Of a stretch of DNA of 64,000 nucleotides, positions 8,451 to 17,899 are shown piece after piece. Both the position numbers and the translations under genes were made by a program. The notes beneath the pieces were generated by a model. The model searched no databases. It saw only the letters and a program-made list of their open reading frames with translations, and was not told the DNA's origin. The stretch comes from Nitrobacter vulgaris (GTDB lineage Bacteria; Pseudomonadota; Alphaproteobacteria; Rhizobiales; Xanthobacteraceae): NCBI RefSeq assembly GCF_002028545.1, contig NZ_MWPQ01000044.1, positions 97,602-161,601 on the forward strand. The letters are read 5' to 3'. Each line of letters starts with the position of its first letter. Positions within the stretch are counted from its first letter, which is position 1.

Positions 8451-11027
8451 CGCGGGCTGAAACAAGAGCACCGCGGCAAGGGTGGTGATGAGCGACAGCG
8501 CCAGTAGCTTACCCATGCTTGCCGTGCCCGGATGACTCGACAACCACAGGCTACCGAAAGCGGTCGCGGTTGTCAGAGCGCTGAAGAAGATCGCCCGCGT
8601 GAGGCTTGATTGCAGCAGGTTCGTTCTGCCGGATCGCCAGGCCGTGACATAATAAATCTTGAACGCCACGCCGACGCCGAGCAGCAACGGCAACGCGACA
8701 ATGTTGGCGAAGTTGAGAGGAAGCCCGATCATCACGCAGATCTCGAGCGTCACCGCTCCCGCCACCAGCAGCGGCACCAGTGTCAGCAGCACATCGGTAA
8801 TTCGGCGTAGTGCCAGCCAGAGCAGGATGCTGATGGAGATCAAAGCCCAGAGTCCCGCCTCGATAAACGCCTTAACGATGGTGTCGCCGGACTTGAGAAT
8901 CGATACCGGCCCGCCGATGGCGTTGGGCGCAGCCGCGAGCACAGCGCTGGCAAATTTTCGCAGCGTCTCATTGTGGTCCGGATCTCCGCGCGGCAACACT
9001 TCGACGCGCGTAATGCCGTCTTCGCTCTTCCAGAGCTTCACGAAATCCGGTGGCAAGGATTCAAGGGTGACAGGTTCGGCTTTCAGTAAATTTCGAAGCT
9101 GTTCGAACATGATCTTGAGCGGTTCGACGAAGGTGGCTTGCGCTTTTTCACGCATGGCTTCGTTCGAATCGGCCAGCCGGGTAAGATCGTCAGCCAGCCG
9201 CTTTGCGGCCGCGGCACCCGGTCCCTGATGAGTGCCGGCCGCTTTCCGCAGACTATCGGCGGTGCTCTTCAGCGCATCGACATTCTCCTCGTCGGAGGGC
9301 GGCGGATCAATCGAATCCGGATTGAGCGCTGGACCAAGAATTTTAGCGCCTCGCGCAATCAGCTTGAGTTTCTCAGGCTGGTCAGCCGGGACAAAGCTAT
9401 CGAGCGACCGGGTGCGTGCAACTTCAGGCACTTCGGCGAGCCGGGCCTCGACCCGCTGAGCTTCCTGCTCGGACTTGACCATTACGTTGATGGCGTTCGC
9501 GCCGGTATCGGGATCTCTCCGCAAATCCAGATATGTGGCGATCGATTCGACCTTTGAGCTCCTTAGGTGGATCGGATTGAAATCGAAGCGCAGGAAGTAA
9601 AGCGCTGGCGCTCCGAGAATGACGACTGCAATCGTGCCGCCGACGATCGCCACGCGATAGTCTTCGAGAAAACGGTCGAGCGGGGCCAAAAACGCGTAGC
9701 CGACCGGCTCTTTCTCACCCGGCGGGTTCAGAAGACGCAGCAACGCGGGAAGAACGGTGATGCTTGTGAGAAACGCGATCAACATACCCACGCCGGCGAT
9801 TCTGCCGAGTTCCGACACACCCTTGTAATCCGTCGGCAGGAACGACAGGAAACCCGCCGCAGTCGCCATCGCCGCCAGCGACAGCGGGACCGAGGAACGC
9901 TTCGCCGCCACCAACAACGCCTTTTCCAGATCGTCGGTCTTGAACCGCTCGGAACGGTAGCGGACGCTATACTGAATGCCGAAATCAACGCCGAGGCCGA
10001 TAAACAGCACGGCAAAGGCGATCGACAGCAGATTGAGCGATGTCACCATCATGAGGCCGACCGCCGTCGTGACCGCGAGTCCGACGAACAGCGTCGCAAA
10101 CACCGCGAAGATGATTTTCGGCGAGCGCAACGCCAGCCAAAGGATCACCAGCACGATCACCACCGTACCCACGCCGTTGACGATGGCGCCCTCCTGCACG
10201 GTGGCGAATTCCTCATTGGCGATCGGCACCGGCCCGGTCAGTCGGACGCGCGCACTAAACTTGCCGGCAAGATCCAGATCGAAGGCGGCTCTACGGATCG
10301 CATCGGTGGCATCCTTGCCCGGCTCGAGCGCATTGAAATCGAGGTACGGCTTGATCTGGATCAGCGAGCGGAGATCGGAAGCGGCCAGGGGCTGGTCGCT
10401 TGCGAGCTGACGCCAGGAGAAGGTGCCGCTTCCCTTGGTCAGGACGTCCTCAACGCTCTGGGCAATCGCCGAGAACGGCCGCGCCGTGCTGTCCAGCTCG
10501 AACTGACCCCGCTTCAAGCCGACCAGCGCCGTTTCGAGCGCAGCGGTCAGCCCGCGCAAGCTCGGATCGCCGGCCATGATCTCGACCAGCGGCGCGGCCT
10601 CGCCAAACTGGCCCGTGAGCTGTTTGACCTCCTCAGTGGGAAGGAACAACAGGCCGTTCCGTTCGAAAAACGGCCCTCCGCCGAGTAGCTGAACCGATTC
10701 GAAATTGCGGTGGTCGTTCTTGAGTCTCGCGGCCAGCATGGCACCGGCAGTGCTGGCAAATTCCGCCGTGGGGGCCTCCACGACCGCAAGGATCAGTCTT
10801 TCCTGGTCGAACGCCTTCTCGAAAGCAATGTCACGCTGCCGCCAATCCAGATCAGGCGAAATTAACTTATTGATATCAGTGTTTATTTCAAAGTACTTCG
10901 CCGAATAGAAGACCGCACCGGCGGCCAGCACGATCGCAACCAACGCAGTAACCCAAGCAAACCGTGTGCAAGCCTTAACGATCGAAACAACAATACCTGT
11001 CAGCACATTCTTTCTTTCTGCTACCAT
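8418..11027 (-). CDS. hpnN: HpnN, hopanoid-associated RND/MMPL transporter
   Basis: An 869-residue inner-membrane protein built as two MMPL/RND halves: one N-terminal membrane segment (FAWVTALVAIVLAAGAVFY), a large periplasmic loop, a five-helix bundle (IVNGVGTVVIVLVILWLAL onward, with GLGVDFGIQYSVRYRSE), then a second periplasmic loop and helix bundle (LWALISISILLWLALRRITD onward). The second half replaces the usual GxxxD with GVGVAFKIYYVTAW. In Rhodopseudomonas palustris HpnN moves hopanoids to the outer membrane. Neighbours (hpnO, ispH, hpnH) support the same assignment here. Confidence 0.92.
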   Translation of the reverse strand: MVAERKNVLTGIVVSIVKACTRFAWVTALVAIVLAAGAVFYSAKYFEINTDINKLISPDLDWRQRDIAFEKAFDQERLILAVVEAPTAEFASTAGAMLAARLKNDHRNFESVQLLGGGPFFERNGLLFLPTEEVKQLTGQFGEAAPLVEIMAGDPSLRGLTAALETALVGLKRGQFELDSTARPFSAIAQSVEDVLTKGSGTFSWRQLASDQPLAASDLRSLIQIKPYLDFNALEPGKDATDAIRRAAFDLDLAGKFSARVRLTGPVPIANEEFATVQEGAIVNGVGTVVIVLVILWLALRSPKIIFAVFATLFVGLAVTTAVGLMMVTSLNLLSIAFAVLFIGLGVDFGIQYSVRYRSERFKTDDLEKALLVAAKRSSVPLSLAAMATAAGFLSFLPTDYKGVSELGRIAGVGMLIAFLTSITVLPALLRLLNPPGEKEPVGYAFLAPLDRFLEDYRVAIVGGTIAVVILGAPALYFLRFDFNPIHLRSSKVESIATYLDLRRDPDTGANAINVMVKSEQEAQRVEARLAEVPEVARTRSLDSFVPADQPEKLKLIARGAKILGPALNPDSIDPPPSDEENVDALKSTADSLRKAAGTHQGPGAAAAKRLADDLTRLADSNEAMREKAQATFVEPLKIMFEQLRNLLKAEPVTLESLPPDFVKLWKSEDGITRVEVLPRGDPDHNETLRKFASAVLAAAPNAIGGPVSILKSGDTIVKAFIEAGLWALISISILLWLALRRITDVLLTLVPLLVAGAVTLEICVMIGLPLNFANIVALPLLLGVGVAFKIYYVTAWRSGRTNLLQSSLTRAIFFSALTTATAFGSLWLSSHPGTASMGKLLALSLITTLAAVLLFQPALMGRPRDVGK

Positions 11028-11455
11028 GTACGTATACGCACATGAACGGACCCGGCCCGGTTCTTCTGCCGGATCTAACGACTTTTATATGCTATTTCAG
11101 AGAATAAGGTGCGCAACACCTGCGGTGGGTTCTAGTTCGGGAGATTTGCCGACGATTCAAGCGCTTTGATATCGTTGGCTCCGCGGACGGCAAGTGACGA
11201 ATCAGTGAGGGCCATTCGGGCGGGTACCCCATATCATAATACCGGAAATTCCAGTTCCGGATCAATCGTCGGCTAAAAAGCCTGCGTCATTGCAACGTTT
11301 TGTTCTGACGCAAAGGCCATATATATCATAGCGTTGAAATCCAGAGAGCGCGACCCGCAGATTATATACCTGTGACATTTCTTGAAGGCGCGTGGGATTA
11401 TTTAGAAGAACGTTCAGTTCTATGTGGAGTTACAGCATAATGCATAAGGTGCAAA
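11028..11455. other. divergent intergenic region between hpnN and ispH
   Basis: No gene is seen in these 428 bp. It must hold the promoters for hpnN (minus) and ispH-hpnH (plus). An AT-rich stretch, CATATATATCATA at about 11319-11331, could hold a -10 element for ispH, but no convincing paired -35 was found. No EcfG-type GGAAC-N16-CGTT site was found for either gene. Confidence 0.4.
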
Positions 11456-12400
11456 TTGACTGATCCTCGTCCAATTGAAATTCTGCTGGCACAGCCGCGT
11501 GGATTCTGCGCAGGCGTCGTCCGCGCGATCGAGATCGTCGAGCGCGCGCTGGAGAAGTACGGACCCCCAGTGTATGTCCGCCACGAAATCGTTCACAATA
11601 AGTACGTTGTGGAAAGCCTGAAAGATAAAGGGGCAATTTTCGTCGAGGATCTGTCGGAGGTTCCGCCGAAGGCCGTTACCGTGTTCAGCGCTCACGGCGT
11701 TGCGCGGAGCGTGGAAGAAGAAGCTTTTGCTCGCGGCCTGCCCGTGCTCAACGCCACCTGCCCGCTGGTCACCAAGGTTCACAACCAGGGCAAACGCTAC
11801 ACGTCCAAGGGGCGAACCCTGATCTTAATTGGCCACGCTGGCCATCCTGAGGTTGAGGGAACTATGGGACAGGTTCCAGGCCCCGTCCTGCTTGTTCAGG
11901 ATGTGGATGACGTCGCGGCCCTGACACTGCCTTCCGATACGCCGGTGGCCTATATTACCCAGACGACGCTCAGCGTTGACGACACCAAGGACATCATTCT
12001 CGCACTCCAGCAGCGTTTCACCGATATTCAGGGTCCCGACACACGCGATATCTGCTATGCAACACAGAATCGGCAATCTGCGGTAAGGGACCTCAGCAAG
12101 CTGGTGGACGTTATTCTAGTGGTCGGCGCAGCCAACAGTTCAAATTCGAACCGGCTGCGCGAAATCGGCACCGAAGTCGGCGTTGCAAGTTACCTCATCG
12201 CTGATGGCAGCGAACTCAACGCGGAGTGGTTGAAAGGGGCGAAAGCCGTGGGCATTACGGCCGGTGCCTCGGCTCCGGAAGTCCTTGTCGACGACGTCAT
12301 CGAGGCCTTGAAGCGCATCGGACCGATAGCCGTCTCGATACTGCCGGGACGGGAAGAAAACATCGAATTCCGGCTCCCGTCTGAACTCACCTCAGCTTGA
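11456..12400 (+). CDS. ispH: 4-hydroxy-3-methylbut-2-enyl diphosphate reductase IspH
   Basis: A 314-residue protein with the three conserved [4Fe-4S] cysteines visible in [13 protein letters not shown] (C18), [13 protein letters not shown] and [10 protein letters not shown], and the active-site motif [17 protein letters not shown]. IspH makes IPP and DMAPP in the last step of the MEP pathway, feeding farnesyl diphosphate to squalene synthesis. The start is a TTG at 11456, preceded by AAGG seven bases upstream. An in-frame stop lies at 11444-11446 and no ATG or GTG gives the conserved N-terminus. It is followed 45 bp later by hpnH with no terminator, so the two probably form an operon. An additional housekeeping ispH may exist elsewhere. 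Confidence 0.95.
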   Translation: MTDPRPIEILLAQPRGFCAGVVRAIEIVERALEKYGPPVYVRHEIVHNKYVVESLKDKGAIFVEDLSEVPPKAVTVFSAHGVARSVEEEAFARGLPVLNATCPLVTKVHNQGKRYTSKGRTLILIGHAGHPEVEGTMGQVPGPVLLVQDVDDVAALTLPSDTPVAYITQTTLSVDDTKDIILALQQRFTDIQGPDTRDICYATQNRQSAVRDLSKLVDVILVVGAANSSNSNRLREIGTEVGVASYLIADGSELNAEWLKGAKAVGITAGASAPEVLVDDVIEALKRIGPIAVSILPGREENIEFRLPSELTSA

Positions 12401-12445
12401 TCCCCTTCAAAATTTTAGCTGGTAACTCCAGAGAGAAGACTTGTG

Positions 12446-13615
12446 ATGGCAATACCGTTTTTTAAAGAACTGAAGATCGGCGGATATCTGATCAAGCAGA
12501 AGATGCTGGGCCGCAAGCGCTATCCGCTTGTGCTGATGCTCGAGCCGCTGTTCCGCTGCAATCTCGCCTGCTCCGGATGTGGCAAGATCGACTATCCCGA
12601 CGCGATCCTCAACCGTCGTATGAGCGCTCAAGAGTGCTGGGACGCAGCCGAGGAATGCGGCGCACCGATGGTTGCTATTCCCGGCGGCGAGCCGTTGATT
12701 CACAAGGAGATCGGCGAGATCGTGCGCGGCCTTGTCGCGCGCAAGAAGTTCGTCTCGCTCTGCACCAACGCGCTGCTACTGGAGAAGAAGCTCGATCTGT
12801 TCGAGCCCTCGCCGTACCTGTTCTTCTCGATCCATCTCGACGGTCTGCGCGAGCACCACGACAAGTCGGTGTGTCAGACGGGCGTGTTCGACCGCGCGGT
12901 CTCCGCGATCAAGGCGGCGAAGGCGCGCGGTTTCACCGTCAACGTCAACGCCACGATTTTCGACAACTATCCTGCCGAAGAGATCGCAAAGTTCCTCGAC
13001 TTTACGGCCGAGCTTGGCGTCGGCGTCTCGATGTCGCCGGGTTACGCCTATGAGCGCGCGCCCGATCAGGAGCACTTCCTGAACCGCACCAAGACCAAAA
13101 AGCTGTTTCGTGATGTCTTCGCGCTCGGCAAGGGCAAGAAGTGGAATTTCATGCACTCCGGCCTGTTCCTCGATTTCCTCGCCGGCAACCAGGAATATCA
13201 TTGCACGCCCTGGGGGATGCCGGCGCGCAACATTTTTGGCTGGCAGAAGCCTTGCTACCTGCTCGGCGAGGGTTACACCAAGACCTTCAAGGAATTGATG
13301 GAGACCACCGACTGGGACAGCTACGGCACCGGCAAGTACGAAAAGTGCGCCAACTGCATGGCGCATTGCGGTTACGAGCCGACCGCCGCCACCGCCGCTC
13401 TGAACAATCCGCTCAAGACGATGTTGGTGGCGTTGCGCGGCGTCCGGACGACGGGCCCGATGGCGCCCGAGATCGATCTCAGCAAGCAGCGTCCGGCGCA
13501 GTACATCTTTGCCGAGCAGGTTCAAAAGAAGCTGTCAGAGATCCGCAAGGATGAAGCGGCCGCCGCCGCTGCAAAAGAAGCAGCAAAAGAGCAAAAGGCT
13601 TCTACCGCAGCGTGA
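12446..13615 (+). CDS. hpnH: HpnH, radical SAM adenosylhopane synthase
   Basis: A radical SAM protein of about 389 residues with the CxxxCxxC cluster motif CNLACSGCG near residue 38, the GGEP motif in VAIPGGEPLIHKEIGE, and a C-terminal cysteine group KCANCMAHCGYEPTA. The C-terminus is Ala/Lys-rich and low complexity. HpnH joins the 5'-deoxyadenosyl radical to hopene to give adenosylhopane, the first step of side-chain building. The ATG at 12446 is preceded by GAGAGAAG; an overlapping GTG three bases upstream is also possible. It sits downstream of ispH in the same direction. Confidence 0.95.
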   Translation: MAIPFFKELKIGGYLIKQKMLGRKRYPLVLMLEPLFRCNLACSGCGKIDYPDAILNRRMSAQECWDAAEECGAPMVAIPGGEPLIHKEIGEIVRGLVARKKFVSLCTNALLLEKKLDLFEPSPYLFFSIHLDGLREHHDKSVCQTGVFDRAVSAIKAAKARGFTVNVNATIFDNYPAEEIAKFLDFTAELGVGVSMSPGYAYERAPDQEHFLNRTKTKKLFRDVFALGKGKKWNFMHSGLFLDFLAGNQEYHCTPWGMPARNIFGWQKPCYLLGEGYTKTFKELMETTDWDSYGTGKYEKCANCMAHCGYEPTAATAALNNPLKTMLVALRGVRTTGPMAPEIDLSKQRPAQYIFAEQVQKKLSEIRKDEAAAAAAKEAAKEQKASTAA

Positions 13616-13627
13616 CGCCATCCAGCG

Positions 13628-13661
13628 TTAGCGGCACCGGTTGGCATCAAGAAGCCGCTAA
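13628..13661. terminator. inverted repeat just after hpnH
   Basis: TTAGCGGC (13628-13635) pairs with GCCGCTAA (13654-13661) across an 18-base loop, 12 bp after the hpnH stop. There is no T-run, so it is a possible transcript-stabilising hairpin or weak terminator. Confidence 0.4.
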
Positions 13662-13708
13662 AGCATGATCCCGAAAAGCGGCAACCGGTTTTCGGTCAAG
13701 ATCATGCT
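13660..13708. repeat. palindromic intergenic repeat (GCATGATC ... GATCATGC type)
   Basis: Arms GCATGATC-CCGAAAA and TTTTCGG-...-GATCATGC form a long imperfect hairpin around GCGGCAACCGG. Elements of this form are recalled as frequent between genes in Bradyrhizobium-related genomes. Only one copy of this exact type was recognised in the window. Confidence 0.7.
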
Positions 13709-13738
13709 CAATCGCAAAGAAGTAAAAAGAAATAAGAG

Positions 13739-13768
13739 AGTCTGATTCAACGACGTTGAAATCAGACT
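13739..13768. terminator. bidirectional terminator between hpnH and hpnG
   Basis: AGTCTGATTCAAC pairs with GTTGAAATCAGACT (one bulged base) around GAC. On the minus strand the stem is followed by CTCTCTTATTTCTTTTT, a T-rich tail suited to ending the hpnG-side transcript. On the plus strand it is followed by TTCTT. The location between convergent genes supports the call. Confidence 0.65.
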
Positions 13769-13783
13769 TTCTTGAATCTGACT

Positions 13784-14671
13784 TTAAAGAGCCGAGCCCG
13801 GCTTCAATTCCATCAAAGCCGCACGGGGTTGCGGCACATTCGCTCGCAAACCGGAAAAGCCTCGCGCCGGGACGGACTCTCCGGTACGACCTTTTCGATG
13901 GCCTGGCCCCCGCGGTCTTGCGACCGACGGCGTTGCCATATAATCCGCCGGAACGAGACTCTCGCCGCCTAACAGAAAATTACGGCACCCGCGCAAGGAG
14001 CGGAGCGCCCGATTGAAATCGACTCCGGTAGATACCAGTGCGCCCAGGGTGAACGGATTTCGAGCAAGGCCACGAAGCACCTTCTTCAAGTCGATGTTGC
14101 CGTTTGGCTTAATGGCGTTGCGGGCGATCGCCGGCAGCGCCCGCGTTGCGGGATCACTGATCACGCGCAAGGCGGCAAAGGGGAGACCCGCCGCGGTAGC
14201 ATAGGCGGCCGCGATGTGGCTTTCCATGTCGACCGCCGAAGCGCCGGTCGTAGCGTGGAGCACTGCCTTGCCGGCCTGCTCCAGGACGACCTGCTCGGCG
14301 CCGGCAAGCCCGGCGCGGACCACTTTCTGGCCGCCTAAACCGGAGCCGTTGATCAATTCCTCGCTGAGCGCAAGGCCTGCCCGCCACCGCGAAGTACCGT
14401 TCACAACTTCCGTGGCAACCACGACGTCTCCCGATTTCAGAGACGGATCAAGCCCACCGGCGACGCCGAAGCTGATCACGCCGCGTACCGTCGACGGATC
14501 GAACCCCGCGAGAAGCGCCCGCAACTGCCGGGGATTGCTGCTGCTGCAAATGACAGTCATGCCGGGGCCCGCGGCGATGCGGGCTTCCTGAACCAGACCG
14601 GTCACAATCAATACCGGCCGCGGGTCAAAGGCATTGCCCGCGGATACGTCAATCGCCGCCCCCAAATTCAC
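13784..14671 (-). CDS. hpnG: HpnG, adenosylhopane nucleosidase/phosphorylase
   Basis: A nucleoside-phosphorylase-fold protein. Landmarks are VLIVTGLVQEARIAAGPG at the start, GVISFGVAGGLDPSLKSGDVVVA, SAVDMESHIAAAYA (the purine-base/ribose site) and FAALRVISDPATRALP. HpnG removes adenine from adenosylhopane, on the way to ribosylhopane and bacteriohopanetetrol. Its ATG overlaps the shc stop by 4 bp (14668-14671). At 295 residues it is longer than I expect: the last ~50 residues after LRGCRNFLLGGESL are Arg/Pro-rich and look non-conserved, perhaps from loss of the usual stop. Confidence 0.88.
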   Translation of the reverse strand: MNLGAAIDVSAGNAFDPRPVLIVTGLVQEARIAAGPGMTVICSSSNPRQLRALLAGFDPSTVRGVISFGVAGGLDPSLKSGDVVVATEVVNGTSRWRAGLALSEELINGSGLGGQKVVRAGLAGAEQVVLEQAGKAVLHATTGASAVDMESHIAAAYATAAGLPFAALRVISDPATRALPAIARNAIKPNGNIDLKKVLRGLARNPFTLGALVSTGVDFNRALRSLRGCRNFLLGGESLVPADYMATPSVARPRGPGHRKGRTGESVPARGFSGLRANVPQPRAALMELKPGSAL

Positions 14672-16632
14672 ATCCCGACCCCTACCGCCTTGCTGTTGGT
14701 GCTTCTCAAATTCCGATACCGCGCCAGCGCCCAGAGCGGGAAGAATTTTGAGTAACCATGGTACCTCAGATAAAATACCCGTGGGAACCCCGTGGCCGTG
14801 TAGCGCTGCTCATCCCACAGGCCTTTTTTTGCTTGTGTGTCTATCAGGTACTCGATTCCCCGGGCTACTGCAGGATTTTCGACCTCGCCCGCAGCCATCA
14901 AGGCAAGCAACGCCCACGCGGTTTGCGAAGCAGTGGTGGGCGCCCCCTCGAATCCCTTATAATCGAGTCGGTAACTGACCGCATCCTCGCCCCAGCCGCC
15001 ATCCGCATTCTGGATCGAGACCAGCCAGTCCACCGCCTTGCGAATCGCCGGATCCTGGCGATCCACCCCGGCGGCGTTGAGGGCGCAGAGAACCGACCAG
15101 GTGCCATAGATGTAGTTCAGGCCCCAGCGGCCATACCAGGATCCCTCGGCGAGCTGGGTCCGGCGCAGGTACTCAACTCCGGCCGCCAAGGACGGGCTGC
15201 TTTCAGTCGTCTCGCCGAGTTGCGCCAGCATCGAAACGCATCGCGCGGTGACATCCTCGGTCGGCGGATCGAGCAGCGCCGCATGGTCGGAGAACGGGAT
15301 GTTGTTGAGATAGTATTCAAGATTGTCGGCATCGAACGCGGCAAAGCCGCCGTCCCGGCTCTGCATCCCCTCGATCCACTCGCGGCCGCGTGCGATCGCC
15401 TCGTCATATTTATCGCTCCCGTCGTGACGGCGTACCCGGTCCATCGCCATGACCACGACAGCGGTGTCATCGAGATCGGGATAATGGCCGTTGGCATATT
15501 GAAATGCCCAGCCACCCGGTCGCACGTCCGGGCGTTTCACCGCCCAGTCGCCCTTAAGAACGAGCTCCTGCTTAGGGAGCAGCCAGTCGAGGCTTTTGCC
15601 GGCGCTGTTCAGGGCCTCGGGTCCGCCGGATTCGAGCAGCGCGTGGCAACTCAGCGCGGTGTCCCAGATCGGCGATACACAAGGCTGGCAATAGGCCTCA
15701 TCCTTGCCGATCACCAGAAGCTTGTCGATGCCGCGTCGCGTCACCGCACGCGGTGGATGTTCCGGCGGAAACCCCAGCGCATCGTACATCATCACCGTAT
15801 TGACCATCGGCGGAAAGATCGCGCCGAGGCCGTCCTCGCCGTTGAGTCGCTCCTCGACGAACCCAATTGCCTTCTTCATAGCGCGCGCACGCAGCCACTT
15901 GGGAAACAGCGGCTCGATCTTTCGCAAGATCCAGTCAAGACCGCTGAACAACGCAAACCAGGCCGGGCTCTGATGCGGAGCTCTCTTCGGCGTGCGGACG
16001 GTGGCCGGATCCTGAAGAAAAAGTTCGCGAATGCCGACGCCGCGCGGATTGCGCGCGCGGGGCTTCAGCACGGCCAGAACCATCAGCGGCACCATGGTGG
16101 TGCGCGCCCAATAGGAAATCTTGTTGAGATGAAACGGCGACCACATCGGCAACAGCATGATCTCGACCGGCAGAACCGGAACGCTGCGCCATGTCAGAAC
16201 TTCGAAGAACGCGAGCAGAAAGCGCGTGAAGACATTCACGTTGGCCGCGCCGCCGCGGGACAGGATCGCCTCGCGCGCGCGCGCCATGTGTGGCGCGTCG
16301 ACGGAATCGCCGACCATCTTCAGTGCGAAGTAGGCCTTCACGCTGGCGCTCATGTCGAATGGGCCATCATGCACCAGTGGCCAGCCACCATGCGCGCCCT
16401 GGATGCGGCGGAGGTAAGCCGCGATCTTGGCTTCGAGCACTGTGTCGACCGGCTCGCCGAGGTAGTGTCGCATCAGGATGTATTCGGACGGGATGGTCGC
16501 GTCGGCCTCGAGCTCGAACACAAAATGACCGTCCGGCTGCTCGAAATTCAGCAGTCCGCGGGTGGCAGCGCCGATGCGGCCCCCGAGGACGGCGTCATCA
16601 ATCGGCGCGGCCGTTGCGTTCATGGAACTCAT
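14668..16632 (-). CDS. shc: squalene-hopene cyclase
   Basis: A 654-residue cyclase (also called hpnF). The catalytic DxDD appears as YPDLDDTAVVVMAMD near residue 387. Several QW repeats are visible, such as QGAHGGWPLVHDG, MQSRDGGFAAFD, QLAEGSWYGRWGLNYIYGTW and QNADGGWGEDAVSY. It cyclises squalene to hopene/hopanol at the inner membrane. Family length is about 630-680, so it is complete. It is the middle gene of hpnC-hpnD-hpnE-shc-hpnG, overlapping hpnG by 4 bp and lying 13 bp after the hpnE stop. Confidence 0.97.
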   Translation of the reverse strand: MSSMNATAAPIDDAVLGGRIGAATRGLLNFEQPDGHFVFELEADATIPSEYILMRHYLGEPVDTVLEAKIAAYLRRIQGAHGGWPLVHDGPFDMSASVKAYFALKMVGDSVDAPHMARAREAILSRGGAANVNVFTRFLLAFFEVLTWRSVPVLPVEIMLLPMWSPFHLNKISYWARTTMVPLMVLAVLKPRARNPRGVGIRELFLQDPATVRTPKRAPHQSPAWFALFSGLDWILRKIEPLFPKWLRARAMKKAIGFVEERLNGEDGLGAIFPPMVNTVMMYDALGFPPEHPPRAVTRRGIDKLLVIGKDEAYCQPCVSPIWDTALSCHALLESGGPEALNSAGKSLDWLLPKQELVLKGDWAVKRPDVRPGGWAFQYANGHYPDLDDTAVVVMAMDRVRRHDGSDKYDEAIARGREWIEGMQSRDGGFAAFDADNLEYYLNNIPFSDHAALLDPPTEDVTARCVSMLAQLGETTESSPSLAAGVEYLRRTQLAEGSWYGRWGLNYIYGTWSVLCALNAAGVDRQDPAIRKAVDWLVSIQNADGGWGEDAVSYRLDYKGFEGAPTTASQTAWALLALMAAGEVENPAVARGIEYLIDTQAKKGLWDEQRYTATGFPRVFYLRYHGYSKFFPLWALARYRNLRSTNSKAVGVGM

Positions 16633-16645
16633 GGCGACTGATGTC

Positions 16646-17899
16646 TCAGATTGAACGGGCTTTCAGAACGTGATCGGCAGCCCGGTTTCCGGAGCGAACC
16701 GATCCCTCGATGGTTGCCGGCAACCCCGTATCAGTCCAGTCGCCGGCAAGGAACAGGTTTTTCCACGCCGTCAACGCTCCCGGACGCAGGGCTGCCTGTT
16801 CGGGCGAGGCCTCGAATGTGGCGCGGCGCTCGCGCACGATCTGCCAGGCCGGCATCTCGGCTTCGATACCCGCGACCACGCAGATGTCCTTCCAGATTGC
16901 CCGCGCCAGTTCCTCGCGCGGCATGTCCACCAGCCGGTCGCCGCCGCTGATGGTGATGGAAAAGCGGTCTTGAAACGCGAACAGCCATTCGATCAGGCCA
17001 TTCACGACACCGATCATCGGGGGGTGATGTGGCGGTGGAACGAAGCGGAAGTGTGCATTGACGATGGCGCGGAATTTCGTCGGCACCGTCAGGCCGGGCA
17101 CCAGCGTGGCTGCCGATCGCGGCGGCACCGCCATCACGACAGCATCGTCCGGGTCGAGCGCGATGGTCTGATCGCCCAGCGAGAGCGCCGTAACCCGATC
17201 GTTCGCCATGGTGATCTGCCGTACTTCGTGGCCGATATCGACGCTGCCACCCCTGGCACGAATGTAGTCGATCGCCGGCTCGATCAGTACCGAGCTCAGT
17301 CCGTCGCGCGCGATCAGCGGACGGCACGCCTGACCACCCGCCAGCAGCGTTTCGCGAATGATCGTACCGGCGAGACCCGCCGATCCGTCGGGCGGGTCGA
17401 TGTTCAGCGCCGCAAGCAGGAGCGGCAGCACCAACCGTTTGTAAAGCACGCCTTCGCACTTGATGGCATTGCCGACTCGCGTACGGGCATTGGCCCAAAT
17501 CAGCGGCGCGAGGGCAAAATAGTCTGCGAGCGATGTATCCGGCACCCGGCGGTTGCGGTCGAAAACCCAGAACGGAACCCGCCCGTCGTTGATCTGCAAG
17601 GTCCAGCGTTTATTGGCGGCAATATCGATAAACTGAAATTCGGCCTTCGGCGGCCCCTGCAAGCCAGCTTCGGAACCAATCTTGCGTGCATAGGCCAGCA
17701 CACTGTGGTTGCCGGAAAGCACCAGATGGTTGCCGTTATCGATCGTGAGATTGGTCGCGCCGTCGAAGTAGGAACGGCAACGGCCGCCCACCTGTTGCGC
17801 AGCCTCGTACACGCGAACCCGATAGCCGGCATCGGCCAGACGCACACCCGCTGAAAGACCGGAAATGCCGCCACCGGCGATATGAACGGTTCTTTGCAT
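16646..17899 (-). CDS. hpnE: HpnE, hydroxysqualene dehydroxylase (FAD amine-oxidase fold)
   Basis: A 417-residue flavoprotein with the dinucleotide-binding motif VHIAGGGISGLSAGVRLADAG at the N-terminus, the GGRCRSYFD flavin motif, and the C-terminal FAD motif LFLAGDWTDTGLPATIEGSVRSG. HpnE reduces hydroxysqualene to squalene as the third step of the HpnC-D-E route. Its start codon shares one base with the hpnD stop (TGATG at 17897-17901), which shows tight coupling. Confidence 0.95.
   Translation of the reverse strand: MQRTVHIAGGGISGLSAGVRLADAGYRVRVYEAAQQVGGRCRSYFDGATNLTIDNGNHLVLSGNHSVLAYARKIGSEAGLQGPPKAEFQFIDIAANKRWTLQINDGRVPFWVFDRNRRVPDTSLADYFALAPLIWANARTRVGNAIKCEGVLYKRLVLPLLLAALNIDPPDGSAGLAGTIIRETLLAGGQACRPLIARDGLSSVLIEPAIDYIRARGGSVDIGHEVRQITMANDRVTALSLGDQTIALDPDDAVVMAVPPRSAATLVPGLTVPTKFRAIVNAHFRFVPPPHHPPMIGVVNGLIEWLFAFQDRFSITISGGDRLVDMPREELARAIWKDICVVAGIEAEMPAWQIVRERRATFEASPEQAALRPGALTAWKNLFLAGDWTDTGLPATIEGSVRSGNRAADHVLKARSI

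Noticed and set aside
14758..16641. 627-codon open frame on the plus strand
   Set aside because: Exactly antisense to squalene-hopene cyclase. It is Arg/His-rich, without recognisable motifs, and arises from codon bias in the GC-rich gene.
16670..17854. 394-codon plus-strand frame
   Set aside because: Shadow of hpnE; no family features.
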